Of a stretch of 64,000 bases of DNA, positions 25,645 to 35,900 are shown one piece after another; positions within the stretch are counted from its first letter, which is position 1; each line of letters begins with the position of its first letter. This stretch comes from Streptacidiphilus pinicola (GTDB lineage Bacteria; Actinomycetota; Actinomycetes; Streptomycetales; Streptomycetaceae), in the NCBI RefSeq assembly GCF_003258295.1, contig NZ_QKYN01000039.1, forward strand, positions 1 through 64,000, in the 5' to 3' direction. Position numbers and translations under genes: made by a program. A model generated the notes under the pieces. The model saw only the letters and a list, made by a program, of their open reading frames with translations. It did not search any database and was not told the origin of the DNA.

Positions 25645-27066
25645 TCAGGCGCCGCCGTCGTGCACGCTGAACGCGCTGCGCCGGGCGGCCCTCGCCACAC
25701 CAGGATCGGGGTGCGCGGACGCCACAGCCGCCAGGACATGCCCGGCGCGCGGGTGACCCACCTGGCGCGCGAGAGCGAAGAGGCGCCCGGGATCGCCGTC
25801 GGCCGCCCCCTGCACGTGCCGCACCAGCATGCCGGTGTCGCCGTGCTCCAGCACCGCCGCGCCGGTGTCCACCCAGAGCCAGGCGGCGTCCTGCTGGCCC
25901 AGCACATCGGCCGGCAGCACCCCCTCGTCGGCGTGCTCGGCCAGCCACAGCAGCGCGTACGGGCGCAGCATCGGCTCGTCCACCGCGTGCCGGACGCTCG
26001 GCTCCGCCGGCTGTCCCGCCACGCGCAGCGCCTCGAAGGCAAGCCCGCGCAGCAGCGCGTCCTCGCCGCGGGCCACGTCCAGCAGGTCCGCGACCGCGCG
26101 GTCCACCTGACGGGCCGCCAGCCAGGCGCGGTACTCCGCGCGCGCCGGGCCGGGCGAGTAGCCGGCGCAGGCGGCCAGCAGCTCGTGGGCGGACTGCTCG
26201 ATGTGCCCGGCCGCGGTCTGCGCGACCGTGCAGATCTCCTCCAGCTTGGCGCGCACCGCCCAGTGGCCGAGCGGGGTCAACTCGTAGCTCTGCTCCGGGT
26301 CCTCCGGACCGGTTCTGCGCACCAGGGCCCCCACCGCGCGGAAACCGTCCAGCATCCAGCGCAGCACGGCCACGATCTCGCCCTGGGACGGCGGCGCGGC
26401 CGCGTCCCCGTCCCGCGCGTCGGCGCGGACCGCGGAGACCGCGAGCGCGGCGTGCGGCACGGGCGTGGCGGCGGTGGGGTGCAGACCGGCGAACCACTGC
26501 TCCTCCAGTCCGCGACGGAGCAGCTCCAGCAGTTCGGTCTCGGCGACCGGCGCGTCCACCAGGTGCAGGAACGACAGCAGTTGCGGCGCGTGGTCGACGG
26601 CCCGACCCGCCAGCCGGGTCAGCGCCCGGTCCGGGACGGAGACCAGCAGCGTCCACGCGTCGAAGAGCGCGGCCCACCCGCGCAGCACCGCCTCGTCGTC
26701 GTGCGCCCAGGCGTGCAACCGCCAACCGGGGCCGGCCCCGGCACCCCGCAGCTCCACCAGGCCCGTCAGCCGCGCCCGCTCCCAGGCCGCGAGGGCCTGG
26801 TCCACGGTCAGATCCAGTTCCTTCGCCGCGTCCGCGGCGTCCGTCGGCAGCAGGTCCCCGCGCCGGTCCACGGCCTCCAGCTCGCCCGCCCAGCGGGCGA
26901 CCCGCACCGCGTCCGCGAGCAGACGCCGCGCCGGCGGCGCGAGGTTGCCCGGTCCGGGCAGATCAGCCGGCGGCGTCCGACGCACCTGCCCCTTGGGGCG
27001 GGGCAGCCGGGCCACACGGGCGGCAGGGATATCGGCATCACGGTCACGCGGATTCCGGGACGTCAC
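25645..27066 (-). CDS. Conserved-looking hypothetical protein, first gene of the synthetase/amidohydrolase operon
   Basis: This 473-residue protein was not recognised. It has no signal peptide or membrane segment. The middle (about 85-260) is helical with a winged-helix-like stretch, QSYELTPLGHWAVRAKLEEI. The C-terminal ~150 residues look like short HEAT-type helical repeats, for example RAGHVLAAVASAHPDPGVARAARRSAF. It shares the strand and probably the transcript with the glutamine-synthetase-like gene. A scaffold or regulatory role is possible, but no function is assigned. Confidence 0.7.
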   Translation of the reverse strand: MTSRNPRDRDADIPAARVARLPRPKGQVRRTPPADLPGPGNLAPPARRLLADAVRVARWAGELEAVDRRGDLLPTDAADAAKELDLTVDQALAAWERARLTGLVELRGAGAGPGWRLHAWAHDDEAVLRGWAALFDAWTLLVSVPDRALTRLAGRAVDHAPQLLSFLHLVDAPVAETELLELLRRGLEEQWFAGLHPTAATPVPHAALAVSAVRADARDGDAAAPPSQGEIVAVLRWMLDGFRAVGALVRRTGPEDPEQSYELTPLGHWAVRAKLEEICTVAQTAAGHIEQSAHELLAACAGYSPGPARAEYRAWLAARQVDRAVADLLDVARGEDALLRGLAFEALRVAGQPAEPSVRHAVDEPMLRPYALLWLAEHADEGVLPADVLGQQDAAWLWVDTGAAVLEHGDTGMLVRHVQGAADGDPGRLFALARQVGHPRAGHVLAAVASAHPDPGVARAARRSAFSVHDGGA

Positions 27067-27204
27067 GCGGTGCAGTCTTCCCCGTCATACGGCAACTTGT
27101 CACATTCCCAGGCGTGGCGCGGTGCGGGCTGCGTCAGGCGGGACAAGACAGCAGCCAAGTTGCACGTTCACCGCCTGCGCGGACCCCGAACCACCGGGAG
27201 ACTC

Positions 27205-27220
27205 CGTGACGCACGTCACG
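27205..27220. promoter_or_regulatory. CGTGAC-GCAC-GTCACG inverted repeat
   Basis: This perfect six-base-arm repeat lies in the 178-base gap between the unknown protein start (27066) and the hydrolase stop (27245), both minus-strand. It could be an operator for the downstream operon. No other signal was recognised in the gap. Confidence 0.35.
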
Positions 27221-27244
27221 TTGCACTCGCTCAGGTGAGTGCGA

Positions 27245-28363
27245 TTACAGCAGTGGCGTCACGAACCGGCGGAGGATGTCCTCGTAGGCGTGGGGGTCGG
27301 CGTTCCACAACGCCTCGTGCTCGGTGCCGGGGAACTCGCGGAAGAGGACCAGGTCGTCCCGGCGGGAAGCCAGCCTTCGGACCGGTTCGATGGGGGCGAT
27401 GGTGTCGTCCGGGCTGTGCAGCACCAGCGCCGGGACCTGGAGGCCGTCGCCGGACGCCAAGTGGGCGAAGGTGGTCGTGTCGACACCCGCGCGGCCCTCC
27501 GCCGCACGGGCGCCGAGCTCCGCGAGGGCGTGCGGGACGCCGCGGCGGGTCGCCTGTCGCCGCACCGACGTGCGGAAGTCGAGGACCGGCGAGTCCAGCA
27601 CCAGCCCGCGGATCACCTCCCGCCACGCGGACCGCTCCGCGGCCTGCAACGCCATGGTCGCGCCCACCCCCCAGCCGAGCAGCAGCACCCGGCTCGCGCC
27701 GGAGTCCACGGCGAGGCGGATCGCCGCCTCCACGTCGCGCCACTCGGTCTCACCGAAGTGACCGATCCCGTCCGGCGACGGCGGCGCGCCCGGGTCGTTG
27801 CGGTAGCTGACGCTGAGTACGGGCAGCTTGAACCGCTCGAACATCGGCAGCAGCGGCAGCACCTGGCCGCGGTCCGCGCCCGTGCCGTGCACGGCGATCA
27901 CCCACGGGTCGCGCAGGCCGGGCAGGTACCAGGCCGGCATCGCGCCCAACTCGGTGGCCACCGCGGTCTCGGAGAATTCCAGGCCCAGCGCGGAGCGCGG
28001 GTCCCCGCGCAGCACCCACGGCGTCAGCACGACCTTCTCGCCCGGCTTCGGCAGCGTCGCGCCCTCGGAGCGGATCGCGCGCACGACGGTCTGCGCTGTC
28101 GTGGACAGCAAGTCGCCGAGGACAAGGTGGCCGTCCGCCCCCCACTCCAGCGCCCAGACCCCCGGCCGCTCCGTCTCCGGAGCGCGGGTCAGCTCCACCC
28201 GGTCCGCCGCCACCGAGTGCACCCGCAGACCGCCCACGGAGGCGGGCGCCGCGCCACCCGACCGCACCGAGATCTCGGAGACCACCCGTCCCACCACGAG
28301 CGCCGCCGCACCCGCGCCGACGGCGGAGGCGGTGACCACAACGGCTGCCTTGCCCCAACGCAT
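27245..28363 (-). CDS. Alpha/beta-hydrolase-fold protein lacking the nucleophilic serine
   Basis: The 372-residue protein has an N-terminal membrane anchor (residues 5-30) and a C-terminal alpha/beta-hydrolase domain, with WVIAVHGTG as the oxyanion region. The nucleophile elbow, normally GxSxG, reads G230-W-G-V-G234. The serine position is glycine, encoded by GGG at 27668-27670. The acid (D319/D320 in HSPDD) and His349 (GTEHE) remain. It is probably catalytically impaired or a binding protein. ATG 28363 follows GGGAG. It is divergent from the FAD oxidoreductase. Confidence 0.82.
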   Translation of the reverse strand: MRWGKAAVVVTASAVGAGAAALVVGRVVSEISVRSGGAAPASVGGLRVHSVAADRVELTRAPETERPGVWALEWGADGHLVLGDLLSTTAQTVVRAIRSEGATLPKPGEKVVLTPWVLRGDPRSALGLEFSETAVATELGAMPAWYLPGLRDPWVIAVHGTGADRGQVLPLLPMFERFKLPVLSVSYRNDPGAPPSPDGIGHFGETEWRDVEAAIRLAVDSGASRVLLLGWGVGATMALQAAERSAWREVIRGLVLDSPVLDFRTSVRRQATRRGVPHALAELGARAAEGRAGVDTTTFAHLASGDGLQVPALVLHSPDDTIAPIEPVRRLASRRDDLVLFREFPGTEHEALWNADPHAYEDILRRFVTPLL

Positions 28364-28593
28364 GTCGCTCTCCCGACGGACCCTCGATCGGATGTTCTCT
28401 CCATCCCAGTACCCCGGACCTCCGCCCGCCACCGGGGCGCGCCCGGACGGGGCGCGCGGGACACGTCCGCTGTCAGTCGACGCTTTGTCCCAAGAAACGG
28501 ACCCGACCTTGACACTCTGTGCATTGCCGCAGCTCGCAGCCCCGGATAGCGTGCCCGGATCTCCCCAGGGACGACAGAGGAAGCAGGTCTGAA
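28364..28593. promoter_or_regulatory. Divergent promoter region between hydrolase and oxidoreductase genes
   Basis: No gene is supported in these 230 bases. A TTGACA lies at 28510-28515 on the plus strand, but no matching -10 sits at the usual 17-18 base spacing. The region must serve both genes; no palindrome of note was seen. Confidence 0.35.
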
Positions 28594-29994
28594 GTGACCA
28601 CGTCCACCACCGTCAACGGCGGTGTCTCCTTCTGGTACTCCGCGATCGGCCTCCCCGCGCCGCGCCCCGCGCTGGACGGCTCCGTCGAGGTGGACGTCGC
28701 CGTCGTCGGCGGCGGCTTCACGGGCCTGTGGACGGCCTACTACCTCAAACAGGCCGAGCCGACCCTGCGGGTGGCCGTCCTGGAGCAGCGCTTCTGCGGC
28801 TATGGCGCCTCCGGCCGCAACGGCGGCTGGCTCTACAACGGGTTCGCCGGCCGCTCCGTCTTCGCCAGGCGCTACGGCAAGCCGCGCGCCGTCGCCCTGC
28901 AGCAGGCGATGAACGCCGCGGTGGACGAGGTGCTGCGGGTCTGCGACACCGAGGACATCGACGCCGACCAGACCAAGGGCGGCGTTCTGGAGGTCGCGCT
29001 CACCCCCGCCCAGCTGGAGCGGCTGGACGCCTTCGTCGCGGGCGAGCACGCCTTCGGCGAGAAGGACGTACAGCGGCTGACGGCCGCGGAGGCGTCCGAG
29101 CGGATCGCCGTCGCCGGTGCCCTGGGCGGGAGTTGGACCCCGCACGGCGCGCGCGTGCAGCCGGCCAAGCTGGTGCGCGGCCTCGCGGAGGCCGCGGAGC
29201 GGCTCGGTGTCAAGATCTACGAGCAGACCGCGGTCACCGAGATCCACCCCGCGCGCGGCGCGGCCCCCGCCCGCGCGGTCACCGGGCGCGGCACCGTCTC
29301 GGCGAAGTACGTGCTGCGCTGCACGGAGGGCTTCACCGCGAACCTGCAGGGCGAGAAGCGCACCTGGCTGCCGATGAACTCCTCCATGATCGTCACCGCG
29401 CCGCTGCCGGCCTCGTTCTGGGACTCCGTCGGCTGGCGCGGCCGCGAGACGCTGGGCGACTTCGCGCACGCGTACATGTACGCGCAGCGCACGGCGGACG
29501 ACCGCATCGCGCTGGGCGGCCGCGGCGTCCCCTACCGCTTCGGATCCCGGACGGACAACGACGGCACCACCCAGGCCAGGACGGTCGAGCAGCTGACGGA
29601 GATCCTGACCCGGTTCTTCCCCGCGGCGCGGGGTGTCCCGATCGACCAGGCCTGGTCCGGCGTGCTGGGCGTCCCGCGCGACTGGTGCACCACCGTCGCC
29701 GTCGACCCGGCGACGGGCCTCGGCTGGGCCGGCGGCTACGTCGGCAGCGGCGTCACCACGACCAACCTCGCCGCGCGGACCCTGCGTGATCTGGTGCTCG
29801 GGGAGCACACGGAGCTGACCGCCCTGCCGTGGGTGGACCACAAGGTCCGCAAGTGGGAACCGGAACCCTTCCGCTGGCTCGGCGTCCACGGCATGTACGC
29901 GGCCTACCACTTCGCCGACGCACAGGAGCGCGGCGGCCGCGCGACGACCTCTCCGGTTGCGCGCGTCGCCGACGTGATCTCAGGACGGCACTAG
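28594..29994 (+). CDS. FAD-dependent amine/amino-acid oxidoreductase (DAO family, PuuB-like)
   Basis: The 466-residue flavoprotein has the dinucleotide motif VAVVGGGFTGLWTAYYL (Gly39-Gly44), then the DAO-family segment GYGASGRNGGW. The C-terminal FAD-binding region is GLGWAGGYVGSGVTTTNLAARTL. The best-known relatives oxidise glycine, sarcosine or gamma-glutamylputrescine. The nearby gamma-glutamyl-amine ligase makes the last attractive, but the genes are not in one operon. GTG 28594 is 10 bases after GAGGAAG; the longer frame from 28519 is unsupported. Confidence 0.85.
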   Translation: MTTSTTVNGGVSFWYSAIGLPAPRPALDGSVEVDVAVVGGGFTGLWTAYYLKQAEPTLRVAVLEQRFCGYGASGRNGGWLYNGFAGRSVFARRYGKPRAVALQQAMNAAVDEVLRVCDTEDIDADQTKGGVLEVALTPAQLERLDAFVAGEHAFGEKDVQRLTAAEASERIAVAGALGGSWTPHGARVQPAKLVRGLAEAAERLGVKIYEQTAVTEIHPARGAAPARAVTGRGTVSAKYVLRCTEGFTANLQGEKRTWLPMNSSMIVTAPLPASFWDSVGWRGRETLGDFAHAYMYAQRTADDRIALGGRGVPYRFGSRTDNDGTTQARTVEQLTEILTRFFPAARGVPIDQAWSGVLGVPRDWCTTVAVDPATGLGWAGGYVGSGVTTTNLAARTLRDLVLGEHTELTALPWVDHKVRKWEPEPFRWLGVHGMYAAYHFADAQERGGRATTSPVARVADVISGRH

Positions 29995-30111
29995 ACACCC
30001 TCCAGGGGCGCCCCTCAAAAGGTGCGGATGTGTCCGTTTTGTCGGACTCTGTTGGGAGGACGGATCGGGGTCCGTCCAGGCCGCAGCAGCATTCGACACC
30101 TTGGGGTGCCC

Positions 30112-30267
30112 ATGTCTGTCATCTTGTGCCTGCTTGTCGCCCCGCTGGGACTCGTCCTGATCCTCGGCCTCTCCTGGTTCGAGGACCACGTCCTCCGTCC
30201 GCCCGCGAGCCCCGCGGACCAGGCCCTGCAGAAGGCCGTAGAACTGCTCAACAAGCCCCGTGCGTGA
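30112..30267 (+). CDS. Small single-pass membrane protein, 51 residues
   Basis: MSVILCLLVAPLGLVLILGL forms one hydrophobic segment at the extreme N-terminus. It is followed by an acidic turn (FEDHV) and a short charged helix ending in LLNKPRA. There is no recognised family. It lies just before the cobalamin riboswitch on the same strand, after a stem GGACGGA-TCGGGG-TCCGTCC (30058-30077). The ATG at 30112 is preferred over the in-frame start at 30022, which would add a Cys/Arg-rich leader. Codon use and the hydrophobic design suggest a real peptide, but proof is limited. Confidence 0.55.
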   Translation: MSVILCLLVAPLGLVLILGLSWFEDHVLRPPASPADQALQKAVELLNKPRA

Positions 30268-30295
30268 CCGTGACCGGTGACACCGGCAGGACCGG

Positions 30296-30500
30296 TTGAC
30301 GCTGCCTCCGGCGACATGGTGGGATCTCTACGCCAATCGGAGGCAAGGAGAGGAAGCCGGTGCGAATCCGGCGCGGTCCCGCCACTGTCACCGGGGAGCA
30401 CCTGCGAACGACGGCCACGGCAGCGCGACGCTGCTGGAAGGCCCGCCGGTGCGTCGATCCGGAAGCCAGGAGACTCTCGCCTTCGGATCGTCGATCCAGG
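30296..30500 (+). promoter_or_regulatory. Cobalamin riboswitch controlling the cob operon
   Basis: The conserved aptamer core is clear: GAGAGGAAGCCGG, TGCGAATCCGGCGCGGTCCC, GCCACTGT, and the B12 box GGAAGCCAGGAGACTCTCGC at 30461-30480. Stems include GCCTCCG/CGGAGGC (30304-30310 with 30338-30344) and GCCGG/CCGGC (30356-30360 with 30368-30372). After the box, GGATCG (30485-30490) can pair with CGATCC at 30455-30460 or at 30492-30497, a plausible switching element near the cobD ribosome site. Adenosylcobalamin should shut the operon down. Confidence 0.93.
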
Positions 30501-30529
30501 GCGCGGACCCTGAGTGAGGACACGCACCG

Positions 30530-31480
30530 GTGCGCACCAGCACCATGCGCAACAGCGCATTCGCGTTCGGGGCCGTGGTGGGTTACGCGGCGGACGCCAT
30601 GTTCGGCGACCCCAGGCGTGGTCACCCCGTAGCAGGCTTCGGTCGGTTCGCGGGCGCGTTGGAACAGCGCCTCTACCGGGACCATCGCGGCGTCGGGACC
30701 GCCTTCACCCTCGCCGCCGTGGGCGCCGTCACCGCCGCCGCGCTGGCCGCGGAGCGCGCCACCCGCCGGTCGCCCGCGGCGCAGGCGGCGCTCGCCGCCG
30801 CCGCGACGTGGACCGTGCTGGGCGGCGCGTCACTCACGCGCGAGGCGCGCGTCATCGCGGGTGCGCTGGAGCGGGGTGACGTCGCGGCAGCGCGCGAGCG
30901 CCTGCCGCACCTGTGCGGGCGCGACCCGAGCGCCCTGGACGCGCAGCAGCTCGCGCGCGCCGTGGTGGAGTCCGTCGCCGAGAACACCGCCGACGCCGTC
31001 GTCAACGCGCTGACCTGGGGCGCCCTGGCCGGCACGCCCGGCCTGCTGGCCTTTCGGGCCGTCAACACCCTGGACGCGATGGTCGGGCACCGCAACCCGC
31101 GGCTGATCCGCTTCGGCTGGGCCTCGGCCCGCCTCGACGACGTCGCGGGCTGGCCGGGCGCGCGGCTGACCGGGCTGCTGACCGTGGCCGCGAGCGAGGA
31201 CCCGGGGCGCGCGTGGCGGGTGTGGCGGCGTGACGCCGCCTCGCACCCCAGCCCGAACGCCGGACACGCCGAGGCGGCCTTCGCGGGCGCGTTGGGCGTC
31301 CGGCTCGGGGGCACGCTCCAGTACGGGGCGAAGACGGAACACCGGCCCGTGCTCGGCGCGGAACTGCGGCCGGTCGCGGTCGGGGACGTGGAACGCGCCT
31401 GCCGGCTGTCGCGCCGGGTCGGCGCGCTGGCACTGGCGACCACCGTCGCGGTGGCACTGCTGAGGGGGACGCACAAGTGA
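30530..31480 (+). CDS. cobD: Adenosylcobinamide-phosphate synthase CobD/CbiB
   Basis: The 316-residue membrane protein attaches (R)-1-amino-2-propanol phosphate to adenosylcobyric acid. Diagnostic stretches are [63 protein letters not shown] and [24 protein letters not shown] 10 bases before GTG 30530 sets the start; ATG 30545 is also in frame. It is the first gene behind the riboswitch and overlaps cobQ by four bases. Confidence 0.95.
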   Translation: MRTSTMRNSAFAFGAVVGYAADAMFGDPRRGHPVAGFGRFAGALEQRLYRDHRGVGTAFTLAAVGAVTAAALAAERATRRSPAAQAALAAAATWTVLGGASLTREARVIAGALERGDVAAARERLPHLCGRDPSALDAQQLARAVVESVAENTADAVVNALTWGALAGTPGLLAFRAVNTLDAMVGHRNPRLIRFGWASARLDDVAGWPGARLTGLLTVAASEDPGRAWRVWRRDAASHPSPNAGHAEAAFAGALGVRLGGTLQYGAKTEHRPVLGAELRPVAVGDVERACRLSRRVGALALATTVAVALLRGTHK

Positions 31481-32976
31481 GTGGGGCACTGCTGGTCGCC
31501 GGGACGACCTCGGACGCGGGCAAGAGCGTCGTCACGGCGGGGATCTGCCGCTGGCTGAGACGTCAGGGCGTCAAGGTCGCGCCGTTCAAGGCGCAGAACA
31601 TGTCGCTGAACTCCTTCGTCACCCTCGACGGCGCGGAGATCGGCCGGGCCCAGGCGATGCAGGCGGCCGCCGCCGGGGTCGAGCCGGAGGCGGCGATGAA
31701 CCCGGTGCTGCTCAAGCCCGGCGGCGACGGGCGCAGCCAGGTCGTGGTGCTGGGCAAGCCGGTGGCGGAGGTCGGCGCGCTCGACTACCGCGACCGCAAG
31801 CCCGCGCTGCTGCGCATCGCGCTCGACTGCCTGGCCGACCTGCGCAGCCGTCACGACGTGGTGATCTGTGAGGGCGCCGGCTCCCCCGCCGAGATCAACC
31901 TGCGGGACCGGGACATCGCCAACATGGGCCTCGCCGTCGCCGCGGACCTGCCCGTCGTCGTGGTCGGCGACATCGACCGGGGCGGCGTCTTCGCCTCGAT
32001 GTTCGGCACGCTGGCGCTGCTGTCCGCGGAGGACCAGGCACACATCGCCGGATGGCTGGTGAACAAGTTCCGCGGCGACGCGCGGCTGCTCCGGCCCGGA
32101 CTGGACATGCTGCGCCAGGTGACACACCGACCGGCGCTCGGCGTGCTGCCGATGCTGCCGGGCCTGTGGCTGGACGCCGAGGACTCGCTCGACCTGGCCG
32201 GGGTCATGGCCCGCGGCGCCTCCGGCCCGCCCGTCGGCGACGACGTGCTGCGGGTCTCGGTGGTGCGGCTGCCCCGACTGTCGAACTTCACCGACATCGA
32301 CGCCCTCGCCCAGGAGCCCGGCGTGCTGGTCCGCTGGGCGACGCGCCCCGAGGAGCTGGCCGACGCCGACCTGGTCGTCCTGCCCGGGACCCGCGCCACC
32401 GTCGCCGACCTGGCCTGGCTGCGCGACCAGGGCCTGGACAAGGCCGTCACCGAGCGCGCGGCGCGCGGGCTGCCGGTGCTGGGCGTCTGCGGCGGCTACC
32501 AGATGCTGGCCCGCACCATCGACGACCGCTTCGAGTCGAAGCAGGGCGAGGTCGACGGCCTCGGCCTGCTGCCCGTGCGGATCGCGTTCGCGCAGGAGAA
32601 GACGCTGGCCCGACCGGTCGGCGAGGGCTACGGCGAGGTCGTGCACGGCTACGAGATCCACCACGGCACCGGGACCGTCGAGGGCGGCGAGAAGTGGCTG
32701 GACGGGTGCCGCGCGGGGTCCGTGTGGGGCACCACCTGGCACGGCGCGCTGGAGAACGACGGCTTCCGCCGCGGCTTCCTGCGCGAGGTCGCCGCGGCCG
32801 CCGGGCGCGCCTTCGTGCCCGCGCCCGACACCTGCTTCGAAGCCGCCCGCGAGGAGCGGCTGGACCGCCTCGGCGACCTGATCGCCGAGCACGCCGACAC
32901 CGACGCGCTGTGGCGGCTGATCGAGGGCGGCGCGCCGCAGGGCCTGCCGTTCGTGCCGCCGGGGGCGCCCGCATGA
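31477..32976 (+). CDS. cobQ: Cobyric acid synthase CobQ/CbiP
   Basis: The 499-residue two-domain enzyme amidates adenosylcobyrinic acid diamide at four carboxylates with ATP and glutamine. The N-terminal synthetase domain starts with the P-loop-like [10 protein letters not shown] and [10 protein letters not shown]. The C-terminal class I amidotransferase domain has the nucleophile Cys in [11 protein letters not shown] and a downstream His in GYEIHHG. It overlaps cobD and cobN by ATGA. Confidence 0.95.
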   Translation: MSGALLVAGTTSDAGKSVVTAGICRWLRRQGVKVAPFKAQNMSLNSFVTLDGAEIGRAQAMQAAAAGVEPEAAMNPVLLKPGGDGRSQVVVLGKPVAEVGALDYRDRKPALLRIALDCLADLRSRHDVVICEGAGSPAEINLRDRDIANMGLAVAADLPVVVVGDIDRGGVFASMFGTLALLSAEDQAHIAGWLVNKFRGDARLLRPGLDMLRQVTHRPALGVLPMLPGLWLDAEDSLDLAGVMARGASGPPVGDDVLRVSVVRLPRLSNFTDIDALAQEPGVLVRWATRPEELADADLVVLPGTRATVADLAWLRDQGLDKAVTERAARGLPVLGVCGGYQMLARTIDDRFESKQGEVDGLGLLPVRIAFAQEKTLARPVGEGYGEVVHGYEIHHGTGTVEGGEKWLDGCRAGSVWGTTWHGALENDGFRRGFLREVAAAAGRAFVPAPDTCFEAAREERLDRLGDLIAEHADTDALWRLIEGGAPQGLPFVPPGAPA

Positions 32977-35900
32977 GCCATCAATTCGCACCAACCAGCA
33001 ACACGAACGAGGGAGTTGACCGGGTGGCTGAGAACCGGGAGCGCGGGACCACGGTCCTGCTGCTGTCGACCGCCGACACCGACCTGCTCGCGGCACGCGC
33101 CTCCGGGGCGCGGTACCTGATCGGCAACCCGACCCGGACGGACGTCGCCTCCGAGCTCCCCGGGCTGCTCGCCGACGCGGACGTCGTCGTGGTCCGCCTG
33201 CTCGGCGGCCGCCGCGCCTGGGAGGACGGCCTGGACGCCATCGCCGCCTCCGGCGTGCCGACGGTGCTGCTGGGCGGCGAGGCCGTGCCGGACGCCGAGC
33301 TGATGGGCCTGTCCTCGGCCCCCGCGGGCGTCGTCGCCGAGGCGCTGCGCTACCTCGTCGAGGGCGGCGCGGCCAACCTCGCGGAGCTGGCCCGCTTCCT
33401 GTCCGACACGGTCCTGCTGACCGGCGAGGGATTCGCGCCTCCGCAGGCCATGCCGCAGTACGGCGTGCGGGGCGCCGGTGACGTCCGGGAGGGCCGTCCC
33501 ACCGTGGGCGTGCTCTTCTACCGCGCCCACGAGCTGTCGGGGAACACCGCGTTCGTGGACACGCTGGTGCGGGCGATCGAGGCCAAGGGCGGCAACGCCC
33601 TGCCGATCTACTGCGGTTCGCTGCGTGGCGCCGACGCCGGTCTCTTCGAGCTGGTGGGCCGGTGCGACGCGCTGGTCACTACGGTGCTGGCGGCCGGCGG
33701 GACGGTGGCCGCGGACGCCTCGGCGGGCGGGGACGGCGAGGAGAGCTGGGACGTCGGGCAGCTCGCCGAGCTGGACATCCCCGTCGTCCAAGGCCTCTGC
33801 CTCACCACCTCCCGTGCCGTCTGGGACGAGTCCGACGCCGCGCTGTCGCCGATGGACGCGGCCATGCAGGTCGCCATCCCCGAGTTCGACGGCCGGCTGA
33901 TCTCCGTGCCCTTCTCCTTCAAGGAGACCGGCGCCGACGGCATCCCCGTCTACGTCGCCGACGAGGAGCGTGCCGCCCGCGTCGCCGGGATCGCGCTGCG
34001 GCACGCCGCGCTGCGCCACAAGCCGAACGCCGAGAAGAAGCTCGCGATCGTCTTCACCGCCTACCCGACCAAGCACTCCCGCGTCGGCAACGCCGTCGGC
34101 CTGGACACCCCGGCCTCGGCCGTCCGCCTGCTCGACGCGCTGCGCGGCGCCGGCTACACCGTCGACGGCTACCCCGACAACGGCGACGAGCTGATCCATT
34201 CGCTCATCGCCGCAGGGGGCCACGACGTCGAGTGGCTGACGGAGGAACAGCTGCGGGCCGCGCCCGCGCGCGTGCCGCTCAAGGACTACCAGCAGTGGTT
34301 CGACGCGCTGGACGAGGAGTTGCGCGAGGGCGTGCTGGAGCACTGGGGCGAGGCCCCCGGCCAGCTCTACGTCGACGGCGACGAGATCGTGCTCGCCTCG
34401 CTGGCGTTCGGCAACGTCGTGCTGATGATCCAGCCGCCGCGCGGCTTCGGCGAGAACCCGATCGCGATCTACCACGACCCCGACCTGCCGCCGTCGCACC
34501 ACTACCTCGCCGCCTACCGGTGGCTGGAGGCTGCGACATCGTCGGGCGGCTTCGGCGCCGACGCCGTGGTGCACCTGGGCAAGCACGGCACGATGGAGTG
34601 GCTGCCGGGCAAGGGCCTCGGCCTGTCGCGGGGCTGCGCGCCGGACGCGGTGCTGGGCGAACTGCCGCTGATCTACCCGTTCATCGTGAACGACCCCGGC
34701 GAGGGCACGCAGGCCAAGCGGCGCGGGCACGCCACCATCGTCGACCATCTGGTGCCGCCGATGGCGCGCGCCGACACCTACGGCGACCTGGCCAAGCTGG
34801 AGCAGCTGCTGGACGAGTACGCGCTGGTCAGCGACCTGGACCCGACCAAGGCCCCGGCTGTCCGCGCGCAGATCTGGACCCTCGTCAAGGCCGCCGAGCT
34901 CCACCACGACCTGCACGTGGACGAGCAGCCGGACGACGACGAGTTCGACTCGTTCGTCATGCACATCGACGGCTACCTGTGCGAGATCAAGGACGTGCAG
35001 ATCCGCGACGGCCTGCACATCCTGGGCGGCGGCCCGGTGGACGAGGCGCGCGTCAACCTGGTGCTGGCGGTGCTGCGTTCGGCGCAGATCTGGGGCGGGC
35101 GCGCGGACGCGCTGCCCGGCCTGCGGGCCGCGCTGGCCACCCACTTCGGGCTGGTCGAGAAGGAGTTGCTGGGCGAGCCGGGCGCGGTCGTGACGGTCTC
35201 GCCGCAGCTGCGGGTGCTCGTGGACGGCCCGGCACGGACGGGCGCCGACGCGCTGGACCTGCTGGAGCAGCTGTGCCGGCGGCTCGCCGAGGGCATGGAG
35301 GCGCGGGGCTGGGCGGTCGAGGCCGCTCCGGGCCTGGTGCTGGAGGTGCTGGGCGGACCACTCGACACCGCCGTCGCGGTGCTGGAGTTCGCGGCCGAGG
35401 AGGTCGTGCCCCGACTGGCCCGCACCACCGACGAGTTGGACCACATCCTGCGCGCGCTGCGCGGCGGCTACGTGCCCGCCGGCCCGTCCGGCTCGCCGAC
35501 GCGCGGGCTGGTCAACGTGCTGCCGACGGGCCGGAACTTCTACTCGGTCGACCCGAAGGCCATCCCGTCGCGCCTGAGTTGGGAGGTCGGGCATGCGCTC
35601 GCGGACTCGCTCGTCGCGCGCTACCTCCAGGACACCGGCGCCTACCCCAAGTCCGTGGGCCTCACGGTCTGGGGCACCTCCTGCATGCGCACCCAGGGCG
35701 ACGACATCGCCGAGATCCTGGCGCTGCTCGGCTGCCGCCCGGTCTGGGACGACGCCTCGCGGCGCGTCACGGGCTTCGAGGTCGTGCCGCTCGCGGAGCT
35801 GGGCCGTCCGCGCATCGACGTGACCGTCCGCATCTCCGGCTTCTTCCGCGACGCCTTCCCGCACGTCGTCGCGCTGCTGGACGACGCGGTGCGGGCCGTG

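Noticed and set aside
28510-28515. TTGACA as a -35 box for the FAD oxidoreductase
   Set aside because: No -10-like hexamer lies 17-18 bases downstream; the nearest TAG-type box is about 30 bases away.
30004-30015. AGGGGCGCCCCT palindrome as a terminator for the FAD oxidoreductase
   Set aside because: It has no loop or T-run, so it would not form a stable terminator hairpin.
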